DNA of 8,840 nt, from positions 1 through 8,840 of the forward strand of contig DSDS01000192.1 of NCBI GenBank assembly GCA_011048585.1, written 5' to 3'. Both the position numbers and the translations under genes were made by a program. This DNA comes from Desulfurivibrio alkaliphilus (GTDB lineage Bacteria; Desulfobacterota; Desulfobulbia; Desulfobulbales; Desulfurivibrionaceae). The notes below the pieces were generated by a model. The model made no database searches and had not been told where the DNA came from. It saw nothing but the letters and a program-made list of their open reading frames with translations. Position 1 is the first letter of the stretch. The number at the start of each line of letters is the position of its first letter. This document shows positions 1-6,772 of the stretch, piece by piece.

Positions 1-887
1 ATATAGACATCGGGAATGATATAGACCGGATCCTCTTCGGAATAGATTCGACCGGGGCGGGGATTGAGGCCGGTGATGATCGCCACCGCTGCCGCCGCAT
101 CCTCGGGAGTGCGGCCGGTGGCCCTGGCGATTCCGGCGTAGTTGCGGGTTTCCAGAAGATGGAGATGGCTGCGGACGATGCGGGCGGCCAGGGAATCGCC
201 CAGCCCCAGGCGTTCCAGCTGTAGCAGCAGGCACTGGCGCAGATCAACGGCTCCGACCCCGGCCGGGTCCATCTCCCGGATCAGGGCCAGCATCCGGGCG
301 GCGGTGGCCGGAGCGCAGCCGGTCTGGGCCTCGATTTCGGCCTGGTCGGTGATGAGAAAGCCGTTGCCATCAAGGTTGCCGATGATGAACTCCCCGACCT
401 TACGCTCCTCTTCGCTGATTCGGGAGAGATTGAGCTGCCAGGTGAGGTGGGTTTGGAGGCTGGGCCGGGTACTGAGGATATCCAGCCGGGAGGGCAGATC
501 TTCGTGGTCCCGACCGGTGCCTGAGGCGTAGCCGCCATCCCCCTGTTCGCCGGCATACTCGTTGATATAGTTACCCCAGTCGATCTCGCCCAGGGCGGAG
601 GTCGACTCCATCTCCACCTCGGCGGTGCGCTCCGGCTCCGCCGGGGAGAACTCCTCGCCCGGCTCCGTCCCCGCGGGGCTCTCCAGCTGACCGGGGCCGG
701 TCTCGGCCCCGGCTCCATCCTCCAGCGACAATCCTTCCTCCAGCACCGGGTTGATCTCCAGTTCCTGCTGGATGGTGTCCACCAGTTCCAGCCGGGAAAG
801 CTGCAGCAGCTTGATCGCCTGCTGCAACTGGGGGGTCATCACCAGTTGCTGGCTTAATTTCAGGTTTTGGCGAAGTTCTAGGGCCAT
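1..887 (-). CDS. rpoN: RNA polymerase sigma-54 factor, N-terminal part (cut by window edge)
   Basis: Sigma-54 directs RNA polymerase to -24/-12 promoters that need AAA+ enhancer-binding activators. The gene starts at an ATG at 887 and reads without a stop to the left edge, giving 295 complete codons; the C-terminal part with the DNA-binding helix-turn-helix and RpoN box lies outside. Residues 1-50 are a typical glutamine/leucine-rich Region I, beginning MALELRQNLKLSQQLVMTPQ and continuing LQQAIKLLQLSRLEL with an EINPVLEE end. Residues about 51-125 form a variable acidic linker (Region II) rich in Glu, Gly and Pro. From about residue 130 (DLPSRLDIL, then LQTHLTWQLNLSRIS and IIGNLDGNGFL) the core-binding domain begins. 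The start lies 5 bases after the lptB stop and has no clear Shine-Dalgarno sequence, so translation may be coupled to lptB. The identification is firm; only the unseen C-terminus is uncertain. Confidence 0.96.
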   Translation of the reverse strand, partial: MALELRQNLKLSQQLVMTPQLQQAIKLLQLSRLELVDTIQQELEINPVLEEGLSLEDGAGAETGPGQLESPAGTEPGEEFSPAEPERTAEVEMESTSALGEIDWGNYINEYAGEQGDGGYASGTGRDHEDLPSRLDILSTRPSLQTHLTWQLNLSRISEEERKVGEFIIGNLDGNGFLITDQAEIEAQTGCAPATAARMLALIREMDPAGVGAVDLRQCLLLQLERLGLGDSLAARIVRSHLHLLETRNYAGIARATGRTPEDAAAAVAIITGLNPRPGRIYSEEDPVYIIPDVY

Positions 888-892
888 AGTGG

Positions 893-1627
893 TTAAAGGG
901 TAAAATTTTCTCCCAGATACAGAGAGCGCGCTGCCGGGCACCGGACAATATCGTCCGGCGAGCCGCTGGTCAAGATTTTACCGTGATTAACGATATAGGC
1001 TCGGTCACAAACCTGGAGAGTTTCCCGGACGTTGTGGTCGGAGATCAGCACTCCCAGGCCCCTGGTTTTCAGTTCGCGGATAATGTGCTGCAGGTCGGCC
1101 ACCGACAGGGGGTCGATGCCGGCAAAGGGTTCGTCGAGCAGGACGAAGCGGGGTTGCATGGCTAAAGCCCGCATGATCTCCACCCGCCGCCGCTCCCCCC
1201 CCGAAAGGGAGTGGGCCGGGTTGCCGGCCAGATAGCCCAGCTTCAACTCCTCCAGCAGGGCCTCGATCCGCCGGCGAATCTCCTTGCGGCTCAGTCCCAG
1301 CGGCTCCAGGACGATGCGGATATTCTCCTCGACGCTGAGCTTGCGGAACACCGAGGATTCCTGGGGCAGGTAGGCCAGCCCCTTGCGGGCCCGGCGGTGG
1401 ATGGGCAGGTGGGTGATATCTTCGCCGTCGAGCAGAATCCGCCCCAGATCGGGGTGGATGAAGCCGGCGATGCTGTAAAAAGTGGTGGTTTTACCGGCTC
1501 CGTTGGGGCCCAGCAAACCCACCACGGCCCCGGTTTCCACCGAGAGGCTGATGCCGTCCACCACCCGCCTTTTTTGGTACTGTTTGACGATCTGGTCGGT
1601 GGCCAGTTGCATGGGAGATGGGGTCAT
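893..1627 (-). CDS. lptB: LPS export ABC transporter ATP-binding protein LptB
   Basis: Cytoplasmic ATPase that powers LptFG-mediated extraction of lipopolysaccharide from the inner membrane and its passage to the LptC/LptA bridge. The 244-residue length matches the family (about 240). All ABC motifs are present in order: Walker A GPNGAGKTT at 40-48, Q-loop Gln89 in YLPQESSVFRKLSVEEN, signature LSGGE at 141-145, Walker B FVLLDEP at 161-167 with catalytic Glu166, D-loop AGIDP, and H-loop His198 in ISDHNVRETL. The LPQE-SSVFRKL stretch and the ISDHNVRETL H-loop are typical of LptB rather than of other ABC ATPases. The ATG at 1627 lies 3 bases after the lptA stop; an in-frame ATG five codons later (MQLATDQ) is a possible alternative start. 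It sits between lptA and rpoN, a common proteobacterial order. Confidence 0.96.
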   Translation of the reverse strand: MTPSPMQLATDQIVKQYQKRRVVDGISLSVETGAVVGLLGPNGAGKTTTFYSIAGFIHPDLGRILLDGEDITHLPIHRRARKGLAYLPQESSVFRKLSVEENIRIVLEPLGLSRKEIRRRIEALLEELKLGYLAGNPAHSLSGGERRRVEIMRALAMQPRFVLLDEPFAGIDPLSVADLQHIIRELKTRGLGVLISDHNVRETLQVCDRAYIVNHGKILTSGSPDDIVRCPAARSLYLGENFTL

Positions 1628-1630
1628 GTT

Positions 1631-2209
1631 CTACTCGTTGGCCGGGTTCTCGGGCGCGGAGTCCGGCCTGGAGGGGGCGGCTTCCGCGCCGGCGCCGTTT
1701 TCCCGGGGGGGGTCGTCGGAGTAGAAAAAGGCCCGAACCCGTTCGCCGGGCCGGTCGCTGCGTTCGACAATGCTTCTTCCCTCCTCCAGATAGATGGTGA
1801 CCGATTCGCCGGTGACCAGGTTGCTGCCCTGCCAGATTCGGGCATCTCCGGTGAGACGCACCTTGCGCTCCCCTTCGAAGTAGTCCAGCCGCCCGCCGGT
1901 GCCGACCCACTCCGGGGTCTCGACCTTGACGTTGCCGACGGCAAAGAGTTTCTGCAGGTGCCGCTCGTCGCCTGCCGGCAGTTGCGCCCGCTCTTCCGAG
2001 CCGAGATAGTGTAACGTCATGTCGTCGGCATGGATCACCAGATCACCTTTGCGGGCCACCACCTGGCCGGAGAAGAGTACGGCGTTTTCTCCCCCCACCG
2101 ATTCCATCCGGTCCGATTCGATCTGGACGGCGACTCCCTGCTCGCTCCGGGCGGTGGCGCCCGGCAGCAGGGTCAGGCCCAGGATCAGAAGAAAAACATA
2201 ACGGGTCAA
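1631..2209 (-). CDS. lptA: LPS transport periplasmic protein LptA (OstA-like)
   Basis: Periplasmic protein that polymerises head to tail into the bridge carrying lipopolysaccharide from LptC at the inner membrane to LptD in the outer membrane. It has 192 residues, close to the usual 180-190. Residues 1-20 are a Sec signal peptide (hydrophobic VFLLILGLTLLPG, likely cleavage after ATA at 18-20). Residues about 28-150 form the OstA/LptA beta-jellyroll: IESDRMES, then AVLFSGQVVARKGDLVIHADD, KLFAVGNVKVETPEW, GTGGRLDYFEGERKVRLTG and GSNLVTGESVTIYLEE. The last 25-30 residues are a Pro/Ala/Glu-rich, probably disordered tail. The start is a TTG at 2209 with a GGAG 11 bases upstream; no other in-frame start gives a better signal peptide. 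It is the first gene of the leftward unit lptA-lptB-rpoN. LptC is not encoded next to it. A stand-alone OstA-domain protein of another role is possible but unlikely given lptB. Confidence 0.9.
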   Translation of the reverse strand: MTRYVFLLILGLTLLPGATARSEQGVAVQIESDRMESVGGENAVLFSGQVVARKGDLVIHADDMTLHYLGSEERAQLPAGDERHLQKLFAVGNVKVETPEWVGTGGRLDYFEGERKVRLTGDARIWQGSNLVTGESVTIYLEEGRSIVERSDRPGERVRAFFYSDDPPRENGAGAEAAPSRPDSAPENPANE

Positions 2210-2263
2210 GATTGTGGTCGCTCCGTGCGGATTGATTACAGGGTCGAGCTTTACCCTTGCGCC

Positions 2264-2291
2264 TCGACCATAAAACTTAGTACTCTATAAC
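2264..2291 (+). promoter_or_regulatory. Candidate sigma-70-type promoter for argB
   Basis: TCGACC at 2264-2269 matches the -35 consensus TTGACA at four of six positions. After a 16-base spacer, TATAAC at 2286-2291 matches the -10 consensus at five of six. Transcription would begin near 2298 and leave a leader of about 70 bases before the argB ATG at 2371. This is the best pair I can see in the region, but it rests on the motif alone. Confidence 0.35.
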
Positions 2292-2348
2292 ATTGCGCTT
2301 CTGCCGGGAAGAGAAGATTTTTCCGCTCACCGACACTTAATCCTAATG

Positions 2349-2363
2349 CTTTATACCATAAAG
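2349..2363. promoter_or_regulatory. Perfect palindrome just upstream of the argB start
   Basis: CTTTAT (2349-2354) and ATAAAG (2358-2363) are exact inverted copies separated by ACC, ending seven bases before the argB ATG. Where a Shine-Dalgarno sequence would be expected there is none, so this element occupies the translation-initiation region. It may be an operator or a small RNA hairpin that limits ribosome access. The sequence contains TATACC and so could also overlap a second -10 element. No regulator is recognised from the half-site. Confidence 0.35.
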
Positions 2364-2370
2364 ACCGGTT

Positions 2371-3252
2371 ATGAAAAACAGCATCGACAAAGCCAAAACC
2401 CTGATTGAGGCCCTGCCTTACATTCGCACCTTTTATAACAAGACGGTGGTGATCAAGTACGGGGGGCACGCCATGGTGGACGAGGAGCTGAAGCGGAGCT
2501 TCGCCCTCGATATCATTCTGATGAAATATATCGGGATCAATCCGGTGGTGGTGCATGGCGGTGGGCCCCAGATCAACCGCTTTCTCGAAAAGATGCAGAT
2601 CAAGCCCAGCTATGTCCAGGGGATGCGGATCACCGACGGCGAAACCATGGATGTGGTGGAGATGGTCCTTGTGGGCAAGGTCAACAAGGAGATCGTCAGC
2701 CTGATCAACTATCACGGCGGCAAGGCGGTGGGGCTGTCGGGCCGCGACGGCGACCTGGTCCGGGCGGAAAAGATGCAGATCATGAAGGAGCAGGTGGAGG
2801 ACGCGCCCCCGGAGCTGATCGATCTCGGCCGGGTGGGCCGGGTGACCGAGGTCAATCCCGGGGTGCTTGAGACCCTGGAGGCCCGGGGCTTTATCCCGGT
2901 AATCGCTCCGGTGGGGGTGGGGGAGGATGGCCGGGCCTACAACATCAACGCCGACCTGGTGGCCGGGGCGGTGGCCGCCCGCCTGCGGGCCGCCAAATTG
3001 ATGCTCCTCACCGATGTGGAGGGGGTTTTGGACCAGAATGGCAGCCTGATCTCCTCCCTGGCCGCCGCCGAGATCGAGGATCAGATTAAAAGCGGGGTGG
3101 TCAAGGGCGGGATGATTCCCAAGGTGCGCTGTTGCCGGGAGGCGGTGGCCGGCGGGGTGGGCAAGGCCCATATTATCGACGGGCGCAAGGAGCATGCCAT
3201 CCTGCTGGAGATGTTCACCCAGAGCGGGGTGGGCACCGAGATTACCGGTTAA
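2371..3252 (+). CDS. argB: Acetylglutamate kinase (arginine-sensitive type)
   Basis: Catalyses ATP-dependent phosphorylation of N-acetyl-L-glutamate to N-acetylglutamyl-5-phosphate, the second and often rate-limiting step of arginine synthesis, in the cytoplasm. The 293 residues match the longer NAGK class. Amino-acid-kinase motifs are all present: Lys29 in VIKYGGHAM (29-35), the glycine-rich VVHGGGPQI at 60-68, substrate-binding Arg86 in MRITDGE, SGRDGDL at 123-129, NINAD at 191-195, TDVEGVLD at 214-221 and GGMIPKV with Lys251. About 25 residues (IDKAKTLIEALPYIRTFYNK) precede the catalytic core. This N-terminal helix is known to build the hexamer in arginine-inhibited NAGKs and is missing from the insensitive E. 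coli enzyme, so feedback inhibition by arginine is inferred. The C-terminal GRKEHAILLEMFTQSGVGTEI fits the same class. The ATG at 2371 has no Shine-Dalgarno sequence but gives the expected N-terminus. It is the first gene of the arg cluster, 17 bases before argD. Confidence 0.97.
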   Translation: MKNSIDKAKTLIEALPYIRTFYNKTVVIKYGGHAMVDEELKRSFALDIILMKYIGINPVVVHGGGPQINRFLEKMQIKPSYVQGMRITDGETMDVVEMVLVGKVNKEIVSLINYHGGKAVGLSGRDGDLVRAEKMQIMKEQVEDAPPELIDLGRVGRVTEVNPGVLETLEARGFIPVIAPVGVGEDGRAYNINADLVAGAVAARLRAAKLMLLTDVEGVLDQNGSLISSLAAAEIEDQIKSGVVKGGMIPKVRCCREAVAGGVGKAHIIDGRKEHAILLEMFTQSGVGTEITG

Positions 3253-3269
3253 CCGGAGTGAAAAAAGCC

Positions 3270-4466
3270 ATGACCAGCGCGAATGATCAGTGGGTGACCC
3301 GGGGCGAGCGGGTTTTGATGCAGACCTACGGGCGGCTGCCCGTTACCATGGTTCGGGGAGCCGGCTGCAAGCTCTACGATGCCGAGGGGCGGGAGTATCT
3401 TGATTTCGTGGCCGGAATCGCGGTCTGTAATCTGGGGCATTGTCACCCCCAGGTTACGGCGGCGGTGCGCGAGCAGGTGGAGAAGCTGGTTCACGTTTCC
3501 AACCTCTATCACACCCAGCCCCAGATCGAGCTGGCCGAGCTGCTGGTGAACAACTCCTTTGCCGATCGGGTTTTTTTCTGCAACTCAGGAGCCGAGGCCA
3601 ACGAGGCGGCGATCAAGCTGGCCCGCAAGGCCAGCCCCGAGGGCAAATATGAGATAATTTCCCTGGCCGGTTCCTTCCACGGCCGGACCCTGGCCACGGT
3701 GGCGGCCACCGGCCAGGCCAAGTTTCACCAGGGCTTCGAGCCGCTGCCCAGCGGTTTTGTTCACGCCCCCTTCGGTGATATCGAGGCCCTGCGCGGCCTG
3801 ATCGGCCCGGCCACCTGCGCGGTGCTTTGCGAACCGCTGCAGGGGGAGGGTGGGGTCAGGCCCCTCTCCCCGACCTATTTGCGGGCCATCCGGGAGCTGT
3901 GCGATCAGCACGGTCTGCTGCTGCTCTTCGATGAGGTTCAGGTGGGGATGGGGCGCACCGGTACCCTGCTGGCCCATGAGCAGTTGGGGGTGACCCCCGA
4001 CATCATGACCCTGGCCAAGGGGTTGGGCAACGGTCTGCCCATCGGGGCGATGCTGGCCGGAGAGCGGGTGGCGGCGGCCTTTACCCCCGGTAGTCATGCC
4101 TCGACTTTTGGAGGCAATCCAGTGGCTTGCGCGGCGGCGCTGGCCACCCTGCGAGTCCTGCTGGCCCCGGGTTTTCTGGCCGCAGTGGCGGCCAAGGGGG
4201 AGTACCTGGCGACCCGGTTGCAAGAGCTGGCGCGGCAATATCCCCAGCGGGCGGTGGAGGTCAGGGGGATGGGTTTGATCCAGGGTCTGGTTCTGAGCGA
4301 GGGCATCCGGGAGCAAGGATTGGCCATGGTGCGGCGGCTCTTTGCGCAGGGCCTGCTCCTCAATTTTGCCGGCAACACCGCCCTGCGTTTCATTCCACCC
4401 CTGGTGGTCAGCCACGAGGAGATCGACCGGGCGGTGGCCATGGTGGCCGCCGTTTTGCGGGAGTAG
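3270..4466 (+). CDS. argD: Acetylornithine aminotransferase
   Basis: PLP-dependent class-III aminotransferase that converts N-acetylglutamate semialdehyde and glutamate to N-acetylornithine and 2-oxoglutarate. Members of the family may also act on succinyldiaminopimelate in lysine synthesis. From the ATG at 3270 it has 398 residues, typical of ArgD. Visible features are the N-terminal YLDFVAGIAVCNLGHCHP (43-60), the phosphate-binding CNSGAEANEAAIKLARK at 104-120, FHGRT at 136-140, EPLQGEGG at 188-195, LLFDEVQVGMGRTG with Asp221 contacting the PLP ring, the Schiff-base lysine Lys250 in LAKGLGNGLPIGA, and STFGGNP at 278-284. The start was chosen because CCGGAG lies at 3253-3258. A GTG at 3258 in the same frame is an alternative adding four residues. 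It follows argB by 17 bases, so the two are almost surely cotranscribed; the gap to argF is much larger (143 bases). Confidence 0.95.
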   Translation: MTSANDQWVTRGERVLMQTYGRLPVTMVRGAGCKLYDAEGREYLDFVAGIAVCNLGHCHPQVTAAVREQVEKLVHVSNLYHTQPQIELAELLVNNSFADRVFFCNSGAEANEAAIKLARKASPEGKYEIISLAGSFHGRTLATVAATGQAKFHQGFEPLPSGFVHAPFGDIEALRGLIGPATCAVLCEPLQGEGGVRPLSPTYLRAIRELCDQHGLLLLFDEVQVGMGRTGTLLAHEQLGVTPDIMTLAKGLGNGLPIGAMLAGERVAAAFTPGSHASTFGGNPVACAAALATLRVLLAPGFLAAVAAKGEYLATRLQELARQYPQRAVEVRGMGLIQGLVLSEGIREQGLAMVRRLFAQGLLLNFAGNTALRFIPPLVVSHEEIDRAVAMVAAVLRE

Positions 4467-4501
4467 CTTTGGGCTGCTCTCATCCCGGCCGTCTCCCAAA
4501 A

Positions 4502-4522
4502 AACCCCTTTACAAAAGGGGTT
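4502..4522. terminator. Hairpin after argD, possible terminator or short palindromic repeat
   Basis: AACCCCTTT (4502-4510) and AAAGGGGTT (4514-4522) form a perfect nine-base-pair stem with a three-base loop, 35 bases after the argD stop. Rightward it is followed by GATCTTTTG, a weak and displaced T tract. Leftward it is bordered by a better run of A (4498-4503), so on the minus strand it looks more like an intrinsic terminator, although no leftward gene needs one here. The GGGG/CCCC palindrome could equally be a copy of a small dispersed repeat. Confidence 0.45.
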
Positions 4523-4534
4523 GATCTTTTGTAA
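4509..4534. repeat. Second inverted repeat overlapping the post-argD hairpin
   Basis: TTACAAAAG (4509-4517) and CTTTTGTAA (4526-4534) are exact inverted copies around an eight-base loop. The left arm shares bases with both arms and the loop of the 4502-4522 hairpin, so the two structures cannot form together. The first is GC-richer and should be the more stable. The arrangement recalls terminator/antiterminator pairs, but no leader peptide rich in arginine codons is seen beside it. Confidence 0.5.
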
Positions 4535-4547
4535 GAATTTAAATTCG
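4534..4547. promoter_or_regulatory. Candidate ArgR operator (ARG-box-like palindrome) upstream of argF
   Basis: GAATTTAAATTC at 4535-4546 is a perfect 12-base palindrome. The known enterobacterial ARG box has the core TGAAT-WWWW-ATTCA. Here GAAT-TTAA-ATTC fits all inner positions with the correct four-base AT spacer and misses only the outermost T and A (A4534, G4547). It lies 63 bases before argF, where an arginine-responsive repressor would be expected. Only one box is seen, whereas ArgR usually binds two in tandem, and no argR gene lies in the window. Confidence 0.4.
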
Positions 4548-4609
4548 GCTCTGGCGCCGACAGGGATGCCGGGGAAATTTATTCAATCCACACAGAACAC
4601 GGAAAAGGC

Positions 4610-5533
4610 ATGGCGCGACATCTGCTGGCCTTGAGCGATTTCAGCGGCGACGAGCTGGCGGCGCTGATCGACCGGGCAACAAAAATGAAACGGGAAAGCC
4701 GGGCCGGAGTCCGGCATCGGGATCTGGCGGGCCGCACCATCGCTCTGGTTTTCGAGAAACCTTCCACCCGGACCAGGGTCTCATTCGAGGCGGCGATGTA
4801 CGGCCTGGGGGGGCAGGTGATCTACCTCTCCTCCCGCGATACCCAACTGGCCCGCAATGAACCCCTCAAGGACATGGCCCGGGTGATGGCCCGCTACGTG
4901 GATGGCCTGGTGATCCGGACCTTCGGCCAGGAGATTGTCGACGAGCTGGCCCGCTACTCGCAGGTGCCGGTGATCAACGCCCTGACCGACCTCCACCACC
5001 CCTGCCAGATCCTCAGCGACCTGATGACGGTGATTGAGAGCAAGGGGCGGCTGGAGGAACTGAAGATCGCCTGGGTAGGGGATGGCAACAACATGGCCAA
5101 CTCCTGGATCCAGGCCGCTTCCCGGCTCGGTTTTGCCCTGACCCTGGCCTGTCCGGAGGGGTATGATCCCGATCCGGCGATTTTGGCGGCGGCCCGCAGC
5201 GAGGCCGAGCAACCGATCACCGTGGTTCGTGATCCCGTCGAGGCGGTGGCCGATGTCGACGTGATCAACACCGATGTCTGGGCCAGCATGGGGCAGGAGG
5301 ATGAACAGCTCCACCGGTTGCAGGTTTTCCGTCCCTATCAGGTCAACGAACAGTTGCTGGCCGAGGCCGCCCCCGATGCCATCGTACTCCACTGCCTGCC
5401 GGCCCACCGGGAGGAGGAGATCAGCGAGGCGGTGCTGGAGGGTCCCCGCTCGGTGGTCTGGGACCAGGCCGAAAACAAGATGCATATCCATAAAGCGATT
5501 TTAGCCGCCTTTCTGGGTGGCGAGTCGCAATAA
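4610..5533 (+). CDS. argF: Ornithine carbamoyltransferase
   Basis: Transfers the carbamoyl group from carbamoyl phosphate to ornithine, giving citrulline and phosphate; a cytoplasmic, usually trimeric enzyme. Its 307 residues match anabolic OTCases. The carbamoyl-phosphate loop STRTR is at 52-56 (in FEKPSTRTRVSFE), followed by YLSSRDTQL (72-80), HPCQ at 130-133 (in DLHHPCQILSDLMT), the ornithine-domain segment VGDGNNMANSW at 156-166, DVWASMGQE at 222-230 (the SMG loop of OTCases, which sets them apart from aspartate carbamoyltransferases) and HCLPAHR at 261-267 with the catalytic cysteine. The ATG at 4610 is the only sensible start; the preceding GGAAAAGG is a weak ribosome site. It is separated from argD by 143 bases with hairpins and an ARG-box-like palindrome, so it may begin its own transcript with argG and argH. 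Confidence 0.97.
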   Translation: MARHLLALSDFSGDELAALIDRATKMKRESRAGVRHRDLAGRTIALVFEKPSTRTRVSFEAAMYGLGGQVIYLSSRDTQLARNEPLKDMARVMARYVDGLVIRTFGQEIVDELARYSQVPVINALTDLHHPCQILSDLMTVIESKGRLEELKIAWVGDGNNMANSWIQAASRLGFALTLACPEGYDPDPAILAAARSEAEQPITVVRDPVEAVADVDVINTDVWASMGQEDEQLHRLQVFRPYQVNEQLLAEAAPDAIVLHCLPAHREEEISEAVLEGPRSVVWDQAENKMHIHKAILAAFLGGESQ

Positions 5534-5560
5534 CATCTTTAGATTACAGGAAAATTCAAG

Positions 5561-6772
5561 ATGATGCCCAAAGTTAGCAAGATCGTGCTGGCCTATTCCG
5601 GCGGCCTGGATACTTCGGTTATCCTGCGCTGGCTGAAGGAAACCTGTCAGTGCCCGGTGGTCGCCTATGCCGCCGACATCGGCCAGGAGGAGGATTGGGA
5701 TCAGGTACGGGCCAAGGGGTTGGCCACCGGGGCCGAGAAGGTGATCATCTCCGATCTTAAGGAGGAGTTTGTCCGCGATTATGTTTTTCCCGCCTTTCGG
5801 GCCAACGCCATCTACGAGGGATCCTATCTGCTGGGCACCTCCCTGGCCCGGCCGGTGATCGCCAAGGAGCAGGTGCGGATCGCCCGGGCCGAAGGGGCCG
5901 ACTCGGTCAGCCACGGGGCCACCGGCAAGGGCAACGATCAGGTGCGTTTTGAGCTGAGCTACATGGCCCTGGACCCCAGCCTGACCATCATCGCCCCTTG
6001 GCGGATCTGGGATCTCAACTCCCGCACCAAGCTGATGGCCTATGCCGAAAAACACCGGATTCCGGTACCGGTGACCAAGGAGAAACCTTATAGTTCCGAT
6101 GAAAACCTGCTCCATATCAGCTTTGAGGGCGGCATCCTGGAGGATCCCTGGAACGAGCCCGAGGAGGGGATGTTCAAGCTTACGGTGGCTCCGGAAAAGG
6201 CCCCTGATCGCCCCACCTATATCGAGCTGGAGTTTGCGGGGGGTAATCCGGTGGCCATCGACGGTGAAAGATTGAGCCCGGCGGCCATGCTGGCCAGGCT
6301 CAATCAACTGGGGGGGGGCAACGGGATCGGCCGGCTGGACATGGTGGAGAACCGCTTTGTCGGCATGAAGTCCCGCGGGGTCTATGAAACCCCCGGGGGC
6401 ACCATCCTGCGGGCCGCCCACCGCGACCTGGAGACCATCACCCTGGATCGGGAGGTGATGAAGATCCGTGACTCCCTGATCCCCCGTTACGCTGAACTGA
6501 TCTACAACGGCTTCTGGTTCTCCCCCGAGATGAAGCTGCTGCAGGCCACCATGGATCAGGCCCAGGCCACGGTCAACGGGGTGGTCCGGCTCAAGCTTTA
6601 TAAAGGTAACTGCGTTCCGGTGGGCCGCAAGTCCGGCGATTCCCTCTACCAGGAGAGCTTCGCCACCTTTGAGGAGGACAGCGTCTACCGCCAGGCCGAT
6701 GCCGAAGGGTTCATCCGGCTCAATGGTTTGCGCCTCAAAATGCAGGCCCTGCGGGAGGCCGCCCGTGGCTGA
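5561..6772 (+). CDS. argG: Argininosuccinate synthase
   Basis: Joins citrulline and aspartate with ATP to give argininosuccinate, AMP and pyrophosphate. The 403 residues fit the common bacterial form (about 400). The ATP-pyrophosphatase P-loop AYSGGLDTS is at 11-19, followed by the AADIGQ segment at 37-42, YEGSYLLGTSLARP at 85-98, the family signature SHGATGKGNDQVRFE at 117-131, APWR at 145-148, KEKPYSSDENLLHIS at 173-187, and GRKSGDSLY at 355-363 near the C-terminus. The start is an ATG at 5561, immediately followed by a second ATG; an AGGA at 5548-5551 is well placed for either. It follows argF by 27 bases and its 3' end overlaps the chosen start of argH by 8 bases. A run of nine G residues at 6310-6318 falls in the codons for Leu250-Gly253. 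Confidence 0.97.
   Translation: MMPKVSKIVLAYSGGLDTSVILRWLKETCQCPVVAYAADIGQEEDWDQVRAKGLATGAEKVIISDLKEEFVRDYVFPAFRANAIYEGSYLLGTSLARPVIAKEQVRIARAEGADSVSHGATGKGNDQVRFELSYMALDPSLTIIAPWRIWDLNSRTKLMAYAEKHRIPVPVTKEKPYSSDENLLHISFEGGILEDPWNEPEEGMFKLTVAPEKAPDRPTYIELEFAGGNPVAIDGERLSPAAMLARLNQLGGGNGIGRLDMVENRFVGMKSRGVYETPGGTILRAAHRDLETITLDREVMKIRDSLIPRYAELIYNGFWFSPEMKLLQATMDQAQATVNGVVRLKLYKGNCVPVGRKSGDSLYQESFATFEEDSVYRQADAEGFIRLNGLRLKMQALREAARG

Larger units (their letters stand above)
2210..2370. promoter_or_regulatory. Divergent intergenic region between lptA and argB
   Basis: These 161 bases separate the leftward lptA unit from the rightward arg cluster and are visibly more AT-rich than the genes. They must hold the control signals for both directions unless transcription enters from elsewhere. 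No small gene with a ribosome site is seen. A plausible argB promoter and a perfect palindrome are listed separately. For lptA I see only a weak -10-like TATAGA (complement of 2284-2289) without a good -35 partner. Confidence 0.6.

Noticed and set aside
1211..2014. A 267-codon plus-strand open frame across lptB and lptA.
   Set aside because: It crosses two genes recognised on the opposite strand by strong motifs and its product has no family features.
2251..3195. A 314-codon open frame on the minus strand opposite argB.
   Set aside because: It is a His/Leu/Asp-rich antisense product of GC-biased third positions in argB, has no recognisable motif, and argB is unmistakable.
3585..4499. A 304-codon minus-strand open frame opposite argD.
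   Set aside because: It is antisense to a clearly conserved aminotransferase, rich in Gln/Gly/His with no domain; typical GC-rich shadow.
4557..4585. Possible promoter for argF: CCGACA at 4557-4562 and TATTCA at 4580-4585 with 17-base spacing.
   Set aside because: The -10 match is only three of six and the -35 four of six, so it is too weak to list as a feature; the position would nonetheless suit an ARG box just upstream.
5501..6421. A 306-codon minus-strand open frame opposite argG.
   Set aside because: Same reasoning: antisense to well-conserved argG motifs, no start signal and no recognisable product.
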